Shown: positions 24,451 to 36,179, counted from the stretch's first letter. The stretch is DNA of 64,000 bases from Lunularia cruciata (GCA_948567375.1 OX419762.1:43071034-43135033); one strand, 5' to 3'. Notes: a model not told the origin generated them from the letters alone. Program-made: numbers and translations.

Positions 24451-24699
24451 CAAGATGACCTTGTACCATCTTAAAGGAGTCTTTTTGTAAGGTGGTCCTA
24501 AACTCAATTTGGACTTTTGAGTTAATTGACTGCATTGTAATTTATGTTGTGATGAGAGGAAGAGTCTTCAAATCAGGTCATTGTGATAGTGCATTGGGGA
24601 TGACATGGAACCTATCAAATTTGTACTCAAGTTTGATATCAAAAAATTGGAGTTGTTTGTCCTATCAATGATGTCAACTCTTCATGTGCTCCATATGTA

Positions 24700-25900
24700 A
24701 TGCTTGCAACAAGGGTTTGTGATCAATTTGCATGCTCACTTTTTTCCTCAAGAGATAATGTTTCCATACCTTGGTGGCATATACCATTGCTAGTTGTTCT
24801 TGATCTCAAGTAGAGTAATTCCTTTTTGTGGTATTTAGTTAGTGAGACAAAAAGGCAAGGGGATGTAACCCACCTAATAGAATTCTTGTTGCAACACAAC
24901 TCTAATGGCAAAGTTAGAAGCATTAGAGTCAACCACACAATGTGGTTGAGGATCACATGGTTGAAGAATGAATCCTAAAGACACCATATGTTTTAGCTTT
25001 TGGAATATTTCTTTGTGCTTGGTGGTCCATTGAAAGCTTGAGGTCTTCTCCAAGAGGTTGGTCAATGGTACGGCCACATGAGTATAGTAGTAAATGAATC
25101 ATCAATAAAAACTTGCTAATCCATTAAATGCCCGCACTTCTATACCATCCTTTGGAGTAAGCCAATCAACAATGGCCTTGATTTTCTCCTCTTTGATCTT
25201 GATCCCCTCTTATGAGATCTTATGACCCAAGAAGATAACTTCCTTTTGCCAAAAGGCATACTTTGACTTCTTGCAATAGAACTTCTATTGACATAGTCAT
25301 TTTTAAACTTATCACATATGATTTGTATATTTTGCCTCTATCTTGCTTTGTATGAAAATGTCATCCAAGAACACCACCACGTACTTATCCAATAGCTGAT
25401 CCAACACTTGATGCATGTGATCCATGAAGATTGTTGGAGCATTAATGAACATAAAAGGTAAAACTCTCCATTCAAAATGGCCATACCTTGTACAAAAGGC
25501 AATCTTTTGCACATCCTTTTTATCAATGAGAATTTTCCAATAGCCGCTTCAAAGATGTAACTATGAAAAGTATCATGCTCCACTCAATTGATCTAGCAAG
25601 TCATCAATTCAAGGCAAGGGATATGTATTCTTCACTATTTGTTTATTGAGGTCATGGTAATCAATACAAAAGTAAAGTTCTCTATCTTTCTTTGGGAAAA
25701 ATAGTATCGGTACTCCTCAAGAAGATGTATTATATCATATGAAATCCTTCTCCAATAACTCCAATGTGTTGTTTGAAGCTCATCCAACTCCTTTGGTGAG
25801 AGCCGATAGATTGAAGTACTATGGAGTACTTCTTGGCAATAATTCATTCTTAAAGGGCATACCATAATCAGAGTGTAATCCCTTTGGCAAATCATTTAGA
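24700..25900 (-). pseudogene. E4 RT / RNase H relic
   Basis: On the minus strand, AFCTRYGHFEWRVLPF and MFINAPTIFMDHMHQVL are followed by VVFLDDIFIQSK (catalytic Asp-Asp kept) in 25330-25510. RNase H follows near 24890-24950 with VDSNASNFAIRVVLQQ. An N-terminal RT segment with YRLSPKELDEL lies near 25780-25810. Several frameshifts and stops. Confidence 0.75.
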
Positions 25901-26229
25901 AACACATCTACAAACTCCTAAACTATGTGAAAAACCCTTGCTTGATGAGGCTTCTCCTCATCAGATTCTCCATGTGCAATTGGCTTGATCCACACAACAA
26001 AAATAAGCTTATCTTCCTCCAAAGCTTGCTCTATGGCTGCTTTACTAACAAACTTCCCATCTTGAGACTGACTATTCTTAGGTGTCTTGCTCAAAAGTAC
26101 TAGACAACCTAATCGGTACCTCCTACCTTGATGTTGAAATTTAATTTATGATTGGGTCCAATCAAATTGAACCTCATGACGTTCAAGCCAAGGCAAACCT
26201 AAAATGACATTATAGTGTAGAGTGCCACT

Positions 26230-26510
26230 ACAAAGCTCATACACTTTGAATATTCCTTCCCAATCTTGAATGTGATAGGATATGAGGTACATATATAGAA
26301 CTCTTTTTACCATCTACCATCATTAATCTACTCCCAATTAATGGCTTGATAGGAATAATTAATTCCTTTGCTAATTGCATGGACATGTAATTCTTTGAAC
26401 TTCCAAAATCAACCAAAATCTTACAACCACAATCAAATATCATACTTTGCAAGTGAAACAAACATGTATAGGTCAATCCTTTAATCCTATTAAAACTAAT
26501 CAAAGTGGGT
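26230..26510 (-). pseudogene. E4 aspartic protease relic
   Basis: The minus-strand frame 26237-26503 contains ILVDFGSSKNYMS, matching the retropepsin active-site region D-S-G-S/A with the Ser replaced by Phe. The catalytic Asp is kept. The stretch from 26510 to 27140 should hold gag but is too decayed for a domain call. Confidence 0.65.
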
Positions 26511-27144
26511 GGCTCGAGTTCTCCTATTAGGATTCCTTGTTTTCTTGATCATCACTCTCCATGAACTCCATTTGATCCACTCAAAATTATCACCATAGTT
26601 TTGCCACTCCATCCAATTGGCTTGAAGCTAAGAGAATCTATCTCCATTCATCTTGAAAATTTGTAGCTTCAAAATATCATTCACAATCAAACACAAAATT
26701 ATCCACTGCACTTAAGAGATTCTTGCCTTCAAATACCTTGGGCTTTGGAAATCAAATTTTCTCTTCTTGTTCTCAAAATGGTGCTCTCTCTACATGCTCT
26801 TGTTGTTTATGATCTTGTTCTTCCAACAATAGAATAAGGTGCTCAATTTGTTACTGCATGGCAATGATAACTTTAGGCATTGCCCCAATGGCTACTACTC
26901 TATCAAACTACCTACAATTTATCTAAGTTAACATGTAGATGCAACTCATCCACTATTCTTCATGGGTTACGATCTAAAGTACCAAGGGTTCATTGAACAA
27001 GTTGATTGCATTCAAAAAATTCTACCTAAAGTGTGAGATGCTGAACTAGGTGAAATGATGTTTGGGTAGTACATGGACAGAAAAATCCCAATGGTTTGGC
27101 AAAAATTGGATTTGGTGGTCCACAAATTCCATTCATCACACTCC

Positions 27145-27158
27145 TACTTTGATACTAA
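27145..27158 (-). promoter_or_regulatory. E4 primer-binding site, degenerate
   Basis: On the minus strand, TTAGTATCAAAGTAG adjoins the 5' LTR. It resembles TGGTATCAGAGC with G-to-A and C-to-T changes. Confidence 0.65.
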
Positions 27159-27602
27159 TGTAAAAGACCAAGGAGAGGAATAAGAGAATGGAAAATCAAA
27201 ATGAAAGATCACATTAGGACTCTTGGATGAGAAAAAATTTGAATCCCTAGCATGAGCTTAGGCTATGGTATTTATAGAGAACATACAAGGCTCTTGAGAA
27301 GCTTCTCAAGAAGCTTTCTAAAAATTTCCTCCTTTGACTACAACTCAAGTTAAATGGGAAGCTTCTTGAGAAGCTTCTTTCTAGAAGTAACTTACTTGGC
27401 ATGCAAGCTAAGCTAGCCAAGAAACTTCCCAAGAAGCTTCCTCTTAGAAGTCACAACTTGGTATGCATATTAGTTGATACTTGGAAGGTACCAAGTAGCT
27501 TCCTAGATGCTTTTAGAATCTTCTTATAATTCTTGGCTAATTTTGCCTACTTTCTACTTTTTTAGTCTTGACTAACTCATTGGTAAAATTTATAGTATTA
27601 CA
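27159..27602 (-). repeat. E4 5' LTR (444 bp)
   Basis: It starts TGTAAAAGACCAAGG and ends ATAGTATTACA, next to the CCCAT duplication. It is the better reference copy for the split left LTR. Confidence 0.9.
27269..27440 (-). promoter_or_regulatory. E4 LTR promoter with heat-shock-element-like array
   Basis: The minus strand has TATAAATA at 27276-27269. Upstream of it in the sense direction are GAAGCTTC at 27298-27305, 27358-27365, 27370-27377 and 27433-27440, plus TTCTAGAA at 27379-27386. GAAnnTTC and TTCnnGAA are half-pairs of the heat-shock-factor site. Their position upstream of TATA is what a heat-induced LTR, such as ONSEN, would have. Activity is inferred. Confidence 0.5.
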
Positions 27603-28299
27603 CCCATAGTCCTTTCTCTCTCTTTAGTGCCTAATTCATCCCATATACTTGTGGAATTGCAATACACAAGACTTGCCGATTTCCTTGGAAAGCATATGCA
27701 TATGGAAATCACACAAAAGTAAACCCGCACCTCTTGTTACCAAATGATATTTTTAAAAACCATAGATCTTTCTTTTACTTTATAATTGCTTGGCAAGCTC
27801 TATTAGTATACAATATTTGAGAAACCTAAAGGTTAGGGTTTTTGATTATGTATTTTAGAGATAATTCCAAAGTAAAAAGAGGTGCAAGGTTGGTCTATAA
27901 GTTTTGCAGCTGATATACATGGGAACAATATTGCATCATATCAAAGTAGTATCATTTTCCAAGGTAGTGTTACACCAATATGGAAGTGTTCTTGGACCTT
28001 CTCTCTCTAATGATACTAAATAGGAGTATTTTAAATCACATATAAAATAGAATGGTACAGAGCTTGGGCTCAAGTGATCACCTACATCATATCAATAAAG
28101 AGACCAGATCTTAGATCACTAAAACCGTTTCCCAAACCAATTGTTGAAATTCCTTGATATTCAATTCCCCACCTGAAATAATTAAATCTAAGGATTCAAG
28201 AACCTCCAAATAAATTTTTTGTATGAGTTGCATGTTTAAATGGAAGAAAATGAAGCTTGCATTCCATGTATTAGTTGAGAATTGTTAGCTCCATCATGC

Positions 28300-28534
28300 A
28301 TAATTTTACTACCTATCATGACTATAGCAAGGCCCCAAGACTTGTAGAGATGTCACCAAAGAGCTCAAGTAGTCTGACCCTACTCTTGGGTGATGTCCGT
28401 GTGACTACATTGCTCAACAATGGTTGACTTGGCTCATCATCATCCTCTATTGCAAAACTTGTGTATAGTTCATACCAATGGCTCATGGGATACCTTGAGC
28501 ATTTAGATAACCTATGTTCCATGAAAAATATCAA
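28300..28534 (-). pseudogene. R0 DNA methyltransferase-like relic (motif I)
   Basis: The minus-strand frame contains RVRLLELFGDISTSLGALL at 28325-28384. This matches the motif I (S-adenosylmethionine-binding) start of the E3 methyltransferase domain, which reads CLLELFGGISTRLVAVL. Left of it, toward 27608, the sequence is too decayed for me to find the Pro-Cys-Gln motif. The call rests on motif I and on the matching upstream context. Confidence 0.5.
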
Positions 28535-28579
28535 TAAAAGTAGCCCTTAAGCCACCAATTGCTTGTGCTTTGGTAATCT

Positions 28580-29060
28580 CTATCTCATCTTCTTCCATCC
28601 ATTCATGATTACCTTGATGTAAGAGATGGTATGAACCTCTTTGAGCATATAGTGGTGAGTTATAGAATTATATTCTCCATGTAAATCAAGAGGGATATAG
28701 CACAATTGTTGTCCATCATTCTTCCACTCCATTCTATGGTATGCATGATGATACCAATTGTCAATGGTGAAGCCTAATGGAAACAATATCTCTTATCTAA
28801 TTAACACATCATAGCTGGTGGCATTAGTGACCAAGCATCTTACTTAAATTTTGAGCTCCTAATATGTACCTTCCATGAAAGAGAGGGAGATCAGATCAGA
28901 GCTTTCTCCTTGTACTTCTTCCATGCTACTATGAAAAATTTATCATATAGATTTTACTGTTTAGAATCTAGTAACTCCATCTTCTTTGCAAATTCTACTC
29001 CAACTAACATTGTTGGGATCTTGTGTCTAAGAGCATAACTTTGGGAGCATGTCCTCCCAC
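28580..29060 (-). pseudogene. R0 protease relic
   Basis: A minus-strand segment with MFPLGFTIDNWYHHA and, further on, a Trp-Lys-Asn-Asp-Gly stretch (28715-28786) parallels E3's YPMGFSIAYWEE segment between its protease and methyltransferase. Near 28960-29030 a frame with TMLVGVEFAKKM follows a damaged active-site region. The order protease, this segment, methyltransferase motif I is shared with E3. Confidence 0.5.
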
Positions 29061-30311
29061 CTTGATTTCCGATTGAGTGTTGTCAACGATAGCAACTCCA
29101 ATGGCAATAAAAGTCCTCTAATTAGGTACCACCTAAGACAATGAGTGAGAAACTTTGTGAAGGTAATGGCTATCCATAATACCTTTTTGAGTATTATATC
29201 CACAATTGAAGTAGTCTTAGATCCATTTGATATGCAAATCTCTATCCCAAGGTAGTGGGGATATCTAGTTTAGCTATGTTACAACTAGTGATTAGGTTGC
29301 AAATGCTATTTGCAATGTATGAACTAGAAGAGTGTCCCTTCCAAAATGTGTGTTACAACCTTTATAACATGTGAAATAAGGGCTGATAGAGGGCTTTATT
29401 TAATTCTAAGGTATCCTACACCATTGCAATAACCTCAGTGTTTAGCTTCAAATCTTGAAAACTAAATAGAAATATAGTGATTACCTTATTTACCATGTAT
29501 GACTTAAATATGAATTCCATATGCCAACTAAAGGGACAATGTGTATCCTCCTGATTTACATAAACTCTAGGAATATGAGAATTTAATGTACTGACAACTT
29601 GTGGTGAATTAGATGTATTCTTCTCCTATCTTGCCAACAAGTTGCGTTCTTCTTTCAAGGTTAGAAGTTGGAATGAGTGTGGCACAAGTGCCTTGGCTCC
29701 TTGTTCTAGTCATGGGGACCAAACCTGATGCAAGACAATCAGTATAAACCACTTTATTAGGGGTAGAAACCTTAGGAGAAACACTAACCTCTTGGTATTC
29801 AAAGTACAAAACAAGGAGGAAAAGTTAGAGGTCAGACTTGAATATTTTTGGTTGTTGGAGATAACACATTCCCCTACCATATTATCAAAAAGGTCATAAA
29901 ATGACCTTAGAATATTTTCATTGATGCTAAAATGTGCACATGCATGCTTAGCTGGTTGGGTGGATTTGCCTTCAAACTTGCAGGTTAAGCTCTAAATAAT
30001 TCTACCTCACTTTGTAGAGTTTGCATGTGATTGGTTTGGGCTTGAAGTACTTCCTTCTTTGCATTTTGATACTAGTTCTTCTTTTCACTCTTGCTAGAAT
30101 TACACTTCGATGGAGTATTGGGAGTTGAAGGTTGAGGTGATTTAGCCTTTGGAAGGAGTGGCAACGGTAGTTGTAGGCTGGTTTGGTTTGTGCAATTGCT
30201 TTCTTTTGGGAAACTCAGCAAAACAAACAGCCTTTTAAATTCCCTACTTATCACAATAATCAGAAAATAGGTCCATGGAAGAGGTGTCATACTCATTAAT
30301 CTTGTGATGAA

Positions 30312-30598
30312 GGTGGCCAAAGTAGTAACAAGAAGGAAGGTTCAGCAAAATATGTTTGTTTGCTTTTTGAAGAAGAATGAGTCAATGTAGTTGGTGTCAT
30401 TGGTTGGAGCTAAGGTTTAGCTCTTGATATAGGCCTCAAAGGAGTAGCTTCATAGGGTGGCCAAAGTAGTTACAAGAAGGAAGTGTAGCAAATATGTTTG
30501 TTTACTTCTTGAAGAAGAATGAGTCAACTTGGTTGGTGCCATTGGTTAGAGCCAAGGTTTAGCTCTTGATGCAAGCCTCAAAAGACTAGCTTCATAGT
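30312..30598. repeat. 144-bp tandem duplication
   Basis: GGTGGCCAAAGTAGTnACAAGAAGGAAG starts at 30312 and again at 30456. Both copies run to AGTAGCTTCATAG or ACTAGCTTCATAG. The copies differ at scattered sites. Non-coding. Confidence 0.85.
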
Positions 30599-33487
30599 GA
30601 GTATGACCTAACTCCAAATCCTTAAAAATGTATATAAGAGTATGACCTAATATCCAAATCCTTATATATATATGAGTCACCAAACTTAGAGAAAACTCAT
30701 TACAAGCACTTGCAAATGAAGTGTCAAATTACACTCTAATGCACAAAGATATTGGTGTGCAGCCTCTAAGATACCAATGTGAGTGTGTTCTTTTCAACTT
30801 GAGAAGCAACATGTAGAGTAGAGTCTCATTCTTTTATCAAGAGAAAGTAGCAAAATATATAATCTTTCAGAATTCTTAACCAAAAAATATAGCTCTAGAA
30901 TCCAAAAGAATTCACCTATTGGTATGGAAATAAATATTTGAAATTCCAAGTAAAAATAGAACTTTTAAAAATGGTTTAAAATATGTTCCAAGTTAGACCA
31001 TATAAAAAAAAAATTTAGGGATATAGAAGTAGTAAATTTCTACGAGTCAAATCTCTTCAATTTTTTCCTCAAGAGTAGTTAATCATCTATATCATGTGGC
31101 ATACCATCAATCTGAAGTCAATGCATTAACTGCTCTTGCTCTACCAACTCCAAATCAACCAACAATAACTTGATTGGGCTTCATTGGAATCAAGACAAGG
31201 TAGATATTTTGGTGCATTTTTTGTCATATGCAAGTTGCTTCACCTTACCGCCCATGGTACAATTGTGGTGGGAAGTATGCATCAGCTTGCTCACCTTATG
31301 TTGTTCAATTCTTCTGGATGATCTTGGTCTACTCTACACCTTGATGAGACATGTTGCTAGAGTTGGGTATTGATCTTTAACTTGAGCCCAAATCAGACAA
31401 GGCTAATACTCAAGGAGACATTGAAAAAGAAAACTCAATGATGAACTTGTACTTATTGAAATAGAACTTCTAGAGGAATAGAAATAGAAATAGAATTTAT
31501 TCAAGAGCTTATTGTTCAAAGGATTAGAAGTTGAATCCTCTTTATAGAAAATTGTAAGAAGATGGATTGCTTGTAAACATTAGGTCTTGATATCTCTATT
31601 GCAAAGTTCAAAGCTTCAAATCCAAATTCATAACATTCTACCAATGCTATGGTAGAAAGGATCACAAAGGAATATGATAGAATGGATTGGAGAATATAAG
31701 AAATCCAAAAATATAACAATATTTGCAAAAAACATAATGTGGATGTTGCCTTCTAGAACTTGTGATATGTGAATGTAGATATAGATGAAGTTCACATAGA
31801 TGGTTGCCATTGTCAATGAGTCACTCTCCAAGATCCAAAGGACTTATAGATAGGATCAACAACATTTATAAAGGAAGCAATGCCACATAAGAATTGAGAA
31901 CCTAATAGAATGTTGAAAAATTTTGATGGCAGATTTTACCTTTCATCAATTCCTCTTTCTTGGCTCTCATTCTTAATTGTCAACAATAGCAAGGTGATGG
32001 CTTTCTTACCATAGAGAAGACTCAGCAAAACATGTAGTTCACATTGGACCAATGCAATGTAGATTATAAGATCATAGTTAACACTTTTCCAAGCCATCTC
32101 CTTTTTAAGAGTGACATAGATCTTGTAAAAAAGGTCTTGGTTTCTTATGCTCTTGGAGACAAAAGTTGATTTCTTCAAAAAAAATTAAATAAATAAAGTT
32201 TAATTTAAGTCCTCACAAAAATTGATAATTGGATGCACCACACATGTAGACATAATTGACGTAGCTATTTTCAACAAGTTTGTCAGACAACTCTCCACAC
32301 ATTGCACAAGTTGGACATGAAAGTTGTAATGATGAAACTTGTTCTTACTAACAAAGCAATGCAACAAGTTTATACAATTAACAACCTTGATGGCTAACTC
32401 AACCTCAGACTTTATTTTTAGGTTGGCCTAAAGATACTCTAGGAACCATGGTTGTAAGTCATGAGCAATGATGTTGGATATATTTCTTGACAACATGTTG
32501 GTGATACATTGATGCCAATGACTACTATTGGAGATGTAAACAACACCTTGCTCATTGTATCTATACCTCCATGTAATTTTTTAATGTATATTTGTGCTGA
32601 TTAATATGTGCAAGGGTATTTTTTATGATGTGCAATACAACTTGAAGAAAATTTGTGATGATTGATGTAAAAGATCAAAAGGACCACCATCTTTTATACA
32701 ACATCACTAAAAGTATGCTCCAGCACTTCCTTTTCCTCTAAATTATAGCTAAAGTGGACCTTCAACTTCATCTTATCAATTTGATTCAACACTTTCTTTT
32801 CCTCCAAATTATAGCTACAATAGACCTCTAGGTTCATCTTATCAACTTTCACTTGCTTGCACAATGATGATGTGCTTCATGACAAGTGCCTAGCGGTCAC
32901 ACCATCTTCAAAACTAGAGTTTGGACCCAAATCATACTCCATGATAGATTGGATTGGTTCTTGTATGCAAATGTTACATGGTATCTTTGTAAAATTTTAG
33001 ATCTGGGTTTTTATATTTTTCAATGTGATTGAAATGCTTATATTATGATAATAGAGTTGAATAAATATCTAAAACAATACAATTTGTTTTGCATAAAAAA
33101 ATTGGACTTATTTGTTACAAAAATTAGATACATTTTCTTTGGTATAAATTTAAAAAGAATATTTTTATAAATATTGAGTGAGTTTTAGTTTGTACATTAC
33201 TGTAGAATGTATATTTGCTATAATTATAGCAAGTTCTTGCACAGTAATAGCTATTGAGTAGGAACTTAGGTTGGACAATTTACCATGGCATTATGTCGTT
33301 GAATTGCAACATACAAAGGTGTTTGAGAGATAGCAGCAATGATTGTAGCAATTGCAATAGCATAAGCTAGATTAGGGACCAACATGGTGCCCAAAATTTG
33401 AAGAGAATTTTGCTCCAAAACATGCAAATATTTCTAGTGCATATTCCAAGCTAATTGCTTGAATGAAAAAGACTAGAGAGTGAAGTT
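30599..33487. other. AT-rich DNA, no gene recognised
   Basis: Short broken frames on both strands with no domain I can name. It may hold the decayed 5' end of R0 or other relics. The copia 5' LTR begins at its right edge. Confidence 0.4.
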
Positions 33488-33895
33488 TGTGTTAAGCTTA
33501 ATTCCTTTTACATGCAAAAGAGCATGAGCTTTAAGTTTTGGTGGATGTAGTATATATGACTTAAATGAAGTACTCATTTGGAGATAGGTTTAGGTTTAGC
33601 AAGGCCAAAAACATCATTTAGGGTTACCCTATTGTAAACAAAGTTTTCTTTGTTTCATTTTGATTGATTCCAAGATCAAAAATACTAGGAGTGTTGTAGA
33701 GAGAAAGAAACAAAGGAGAGTTTCTTTAAGAGAGAAAAAAGAGTTCTTTCTTTTGTTAGTTTTTGGATGATCCTATTTTGTAAAGACCTATTGAGTTTAG
33801 TAGAACTCACAAAAGATTGCTTTGTGTAAGGATTAGCCCAAGTTAGGCAAACATTGATAACAAATTGTGTACCATGTTTACTTTTTATGGTTCTT
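33488..33895 (+). repeat. Copia 5' LTR
   Basis: It begins TGTGTTAAGCTTAATTCC. It shares with 58870-59287 GCTTAATTCCTT, AGAGCATGAGCTTT, GATAGGTTTAGG, GATTGATTCCAA, AGAGAGAAAAA and CTATTGAGTT in order. Divergence is clear, so the element is old. Confidence 0.8.
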
Positions 33896-33929
33896 GATAA
33901 AAAGGAACTTGGCAAAATTCATCCAAGTT

Positions 33930-34195
33930 TGATGAAAAGATGGAATATCACATTGTAAAAGCAAAAGAACAAAAACAAAAGAAGCAATGGATGTTTTGAA
34001 AAATATGCATGAGAAGCACTTAACATGCAATTAGATATTTTTGCTGAAAGAATTAGTAAATATGAAGTGACTCACAAAAGCACATAGTAGACCATATTAC
34101 TAGCTTTATGTAAGTTACAAATCAATTACAATCAGCAATTATAAATTTGGACATTAATCTCCAAGCTCTATTATCTCTATGTGCCTGTAATACTC
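33930..34195 (+). pseudogene. Copia gag, first part
   Basis: Plus-strand traces such as QLQSAIINLDINLQALLSLC just before the break fit the copia gag helix region and its LLxLP block. The next codons (Leu-Pro) lie across E2 at 43986. Insertion of E2 duplicated GTGCC in the middle of this block. Confidence 0.6.
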
Positions 34196-34924
34196 CGAGG
34201 ACAAGAGAAGAGAGAAAACACAGATTGCACACTCAAACATTTGATGCCCCAAGGGAGCACCTTCTCTTTATTATATAGACAAAGAGGATCTCCTCCAAGG
34301 AAGCTCCACCATAGGATTAGGGATACAGATAGGTGACATGTCAGCAAGCTCCACCCTTGGATTACTTACTTGGATGGGTGACCTGTCTGGTCTAGGTCCT
34401 ATCTGGTTGGTCAAACAAGCTTTGACCGGAGGGAATCTTTTAGGGAATCTTCCTGTAGGAATCTCAAAATCACGTGAGTAAGGTACCGTTGGAAAGCTCT
34501 CAATGAGACAAAGCAAGGGGGAGGGAAGGCCAGCATTTCCTCTGTTAGGGGGGGAAATGTGCACATTTTTGAGGCCTAATTCATCCGTTTAGCGCTCCAA
34601 AATTGCCTTCAAAGATTTCAGGCATATTTTGGTTCCTACTCTATTGGTAGAAGTCCACTTTTGGTGATACCTCTTTCTGATTTGTTTAGTCCATCATGTG
34701 TAACATCCTTTCAGATGTTACCAAACCAATTCTCACCTTTAAATCATATGTCTAGTTATTGGTTCTAAGGTTCTCAAGTCTATTTCGGTTTTTGCCCTAT
34801 TAGTAAAAGTACTCTTTTGGTGATACTTCTATCTGATCTATTTTGACCATCATGTATAACATCATTCTAGATGTTACCAAACCAAATTTCACATCTAGAT
34901 CATATGCTAACCCTTGGTATTACA
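34196..34924 (-). repeat. E2 3' LTR (729 bp)
   Basis: Closely similar to 43243-43980. It contains a tandem internal duplication of roughly 150 bp (about 34633-34772 and 34782-34918), each copy with CTATTnGTAnAAGT, GATGTTACCAAACCAA and TAnATCATATG. The E1 LTRs have only one copy. Confidence 0.9.
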
Positions 34925-34929
34925 GACCT

Positions 34930-35396
34930 CCCTCCTTTTAAGCCGCAACGTCCTCGTTGTGCAATTGTTGCTCAAATGCTTGCACCAACATCGGTGCATG
35001 TGCCAAATTGGCAACGGGTTCCTAGGTTGCTTCATAGAGGGGGTAATTTTTCCATTGTACTAGATATTCCACCCGCGGATGGCAAGTACCACACATGCAC
35101 TTTTGGAGAATCCGCTCCACTTCATATTCCTCTGTGCCATCAATGAGTGTCGGACAAGGTCGAATGTCTTGTGTGGAAGGACCTTGGCCTGATCAGGGAG
35201 CATATCTGCATAGTAGGGAGACATGGAACACTGGATGGATCTTCATGTGTGGTGGTAGCTCAAGGTGATAGGCCACAGCGCCGATGCGACGAAGAATCAA
35301 CAAAGGCCCAATAAAACGAGGTCTGAGCTTACGAGATCCAACTAATGTGAGGTTCGTTGTCGATAGCCACACTTGATCCCCAAAATTGAACTCCAT
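34930..35396 (-). pseudogene. E2 integrase C-terminus and chromodomain
   Basis: The minus-strand frame 35193-35396 has MEFNFGDQVWLS, LELPPHMKIHPVFHVSLL, the integrase C-terminal beta-barrel block. It is followed at about 34980-35080 by a chromodomain matching E1 (QWKNYPLYEAT then EPVANLAH). The conserved Trp of the Thr-Trp-Glu-Pro block is a TAG stop here, where E1 has TGG. So E2 could not make a full chromodomain. Confidence 0.8.
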
Positions 35397-35429
35397 GTGC
35401 CTCCGGTGTGCATCAGCATACTGCTTTTG

Positions 35430-36179
35430 TCAATTTTGTGCAGTTTGTAACCTGTGCTTAGCGCTCTCCACACCTTGTTGGATTCTAGAAACAAATGTGT
35501 TGACTGCATCAACCTTGGTAGTCATTGGACGGATCTTCATCAAGCTAGAAGGTGTGAAGGGATGCTCACAATACATGAGGAAGAACAGAGTGACCTGAGT
35601 GGACGCATTCACTGAATTGTTGTAAGCAAATTCCACCAACGGTAATAGGGTGTCCCACCTCTCTTGCTCTTCTAAGGTGAAGCCATGTAACATGTCTTCA
35701 ATCATGCGATTCGCCCGCTCTGTTTGTGGGTGGTAAGCTGTGGACATGGCCAACTTGGTTTTGAAGAAACCAAAGAGTGTTCGCCAAAACAAACTGGTGA
35801 ATTGGGTACCTCTATCGGTGATGAGTACTCTAGACAAGCCATGGTGAGCAAAGATTGCATCTAAGTATAGTTGAGCTAGTTGTGGAGCGGTCACCTCCTT
35901 GGTGGTAGGGCGTACATGAATCATTTTGCTGAGCCGGTCCACAAAGACCACAATGGAGTCAAACCCTGAGGTGGTCTTGGGTAATTCACAGACGAGATCC
36001 ATACTCACTTGTTCCCAATGTTGGGTAGGAGTGGGGAGAGGTTGAAGGAGCCATGCAAGAGCTTGATTAGAAGCTTTGTTCTGTTGACAAAGTAGGCAGC
36101 TACGCACATAGTCCATCACGTCGTTGCTCATCTTGGGCCAATAGTAATGGCGCTTGACTGCATCCAAGGTCTTGTCCAC
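35430..36179 (-). pseudogene. E2 integrase core
   Basis: An open frame of about 250 codons: zinc-binding region HYYWPKM and CLLCQQNK, then the DDE core with MDLVCELP, LITDRGTQFTS and HPQTERANR. Compared with E1, four residues (Asp-Gly-Gln-Thr) are missing just before the last block; the Glu-Arg-x-Asn part is kept. By family it cuts and joins the cDNA into the host chromosome. The N-terminal His pair lies to the right, across a break near 36180-36450. Confidence 0.85.

Larger units (their letters stand above)
16304..27602 (-). mobile_element. Ty3/gypsy chromovirus E4 (split by E1)
   Basis: The LTRs start TGTAAAAGAC and end TnTTACA. A perfect 5-bp target duplication CCCAT flanks the element at 16299-16303 and 27603-27607. 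The element reads right to left: 5' LTR 27159-27602, degenerate Met-tRNA primer site, protease, RT/RNase H, integrase, chromodomain, 3' LTR. The 3' LTR is cut after 58 bp by element E1 and resumes at 22594. Without E1 the element is about 5.1 kb. All open frames are broken. Confidence 0.85.
27608..30310 (-). mobile_element. Old Ty3/gypsy relic R0, 5' part with methyltransferase trace
   Basis: This continues R0 to the right of the E4 insertion. From right to left the minus strand shows a probable gag (undefined), a protease region, a flap-like segment and a DNA-methyltransferase motif I. RT then lies beyond E4 at 15.9 kb. This is the same domain order as E3. The right edge is approximate. Confidence 0.5.

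Noticed and set aside
28322-28534. Stand-alone host DNA methyltransferase
   Set aside because: Only motif I is visible, it sits downstream of a retroelement protease-like region, and the rest is decayed. Better read as part of relic R0.
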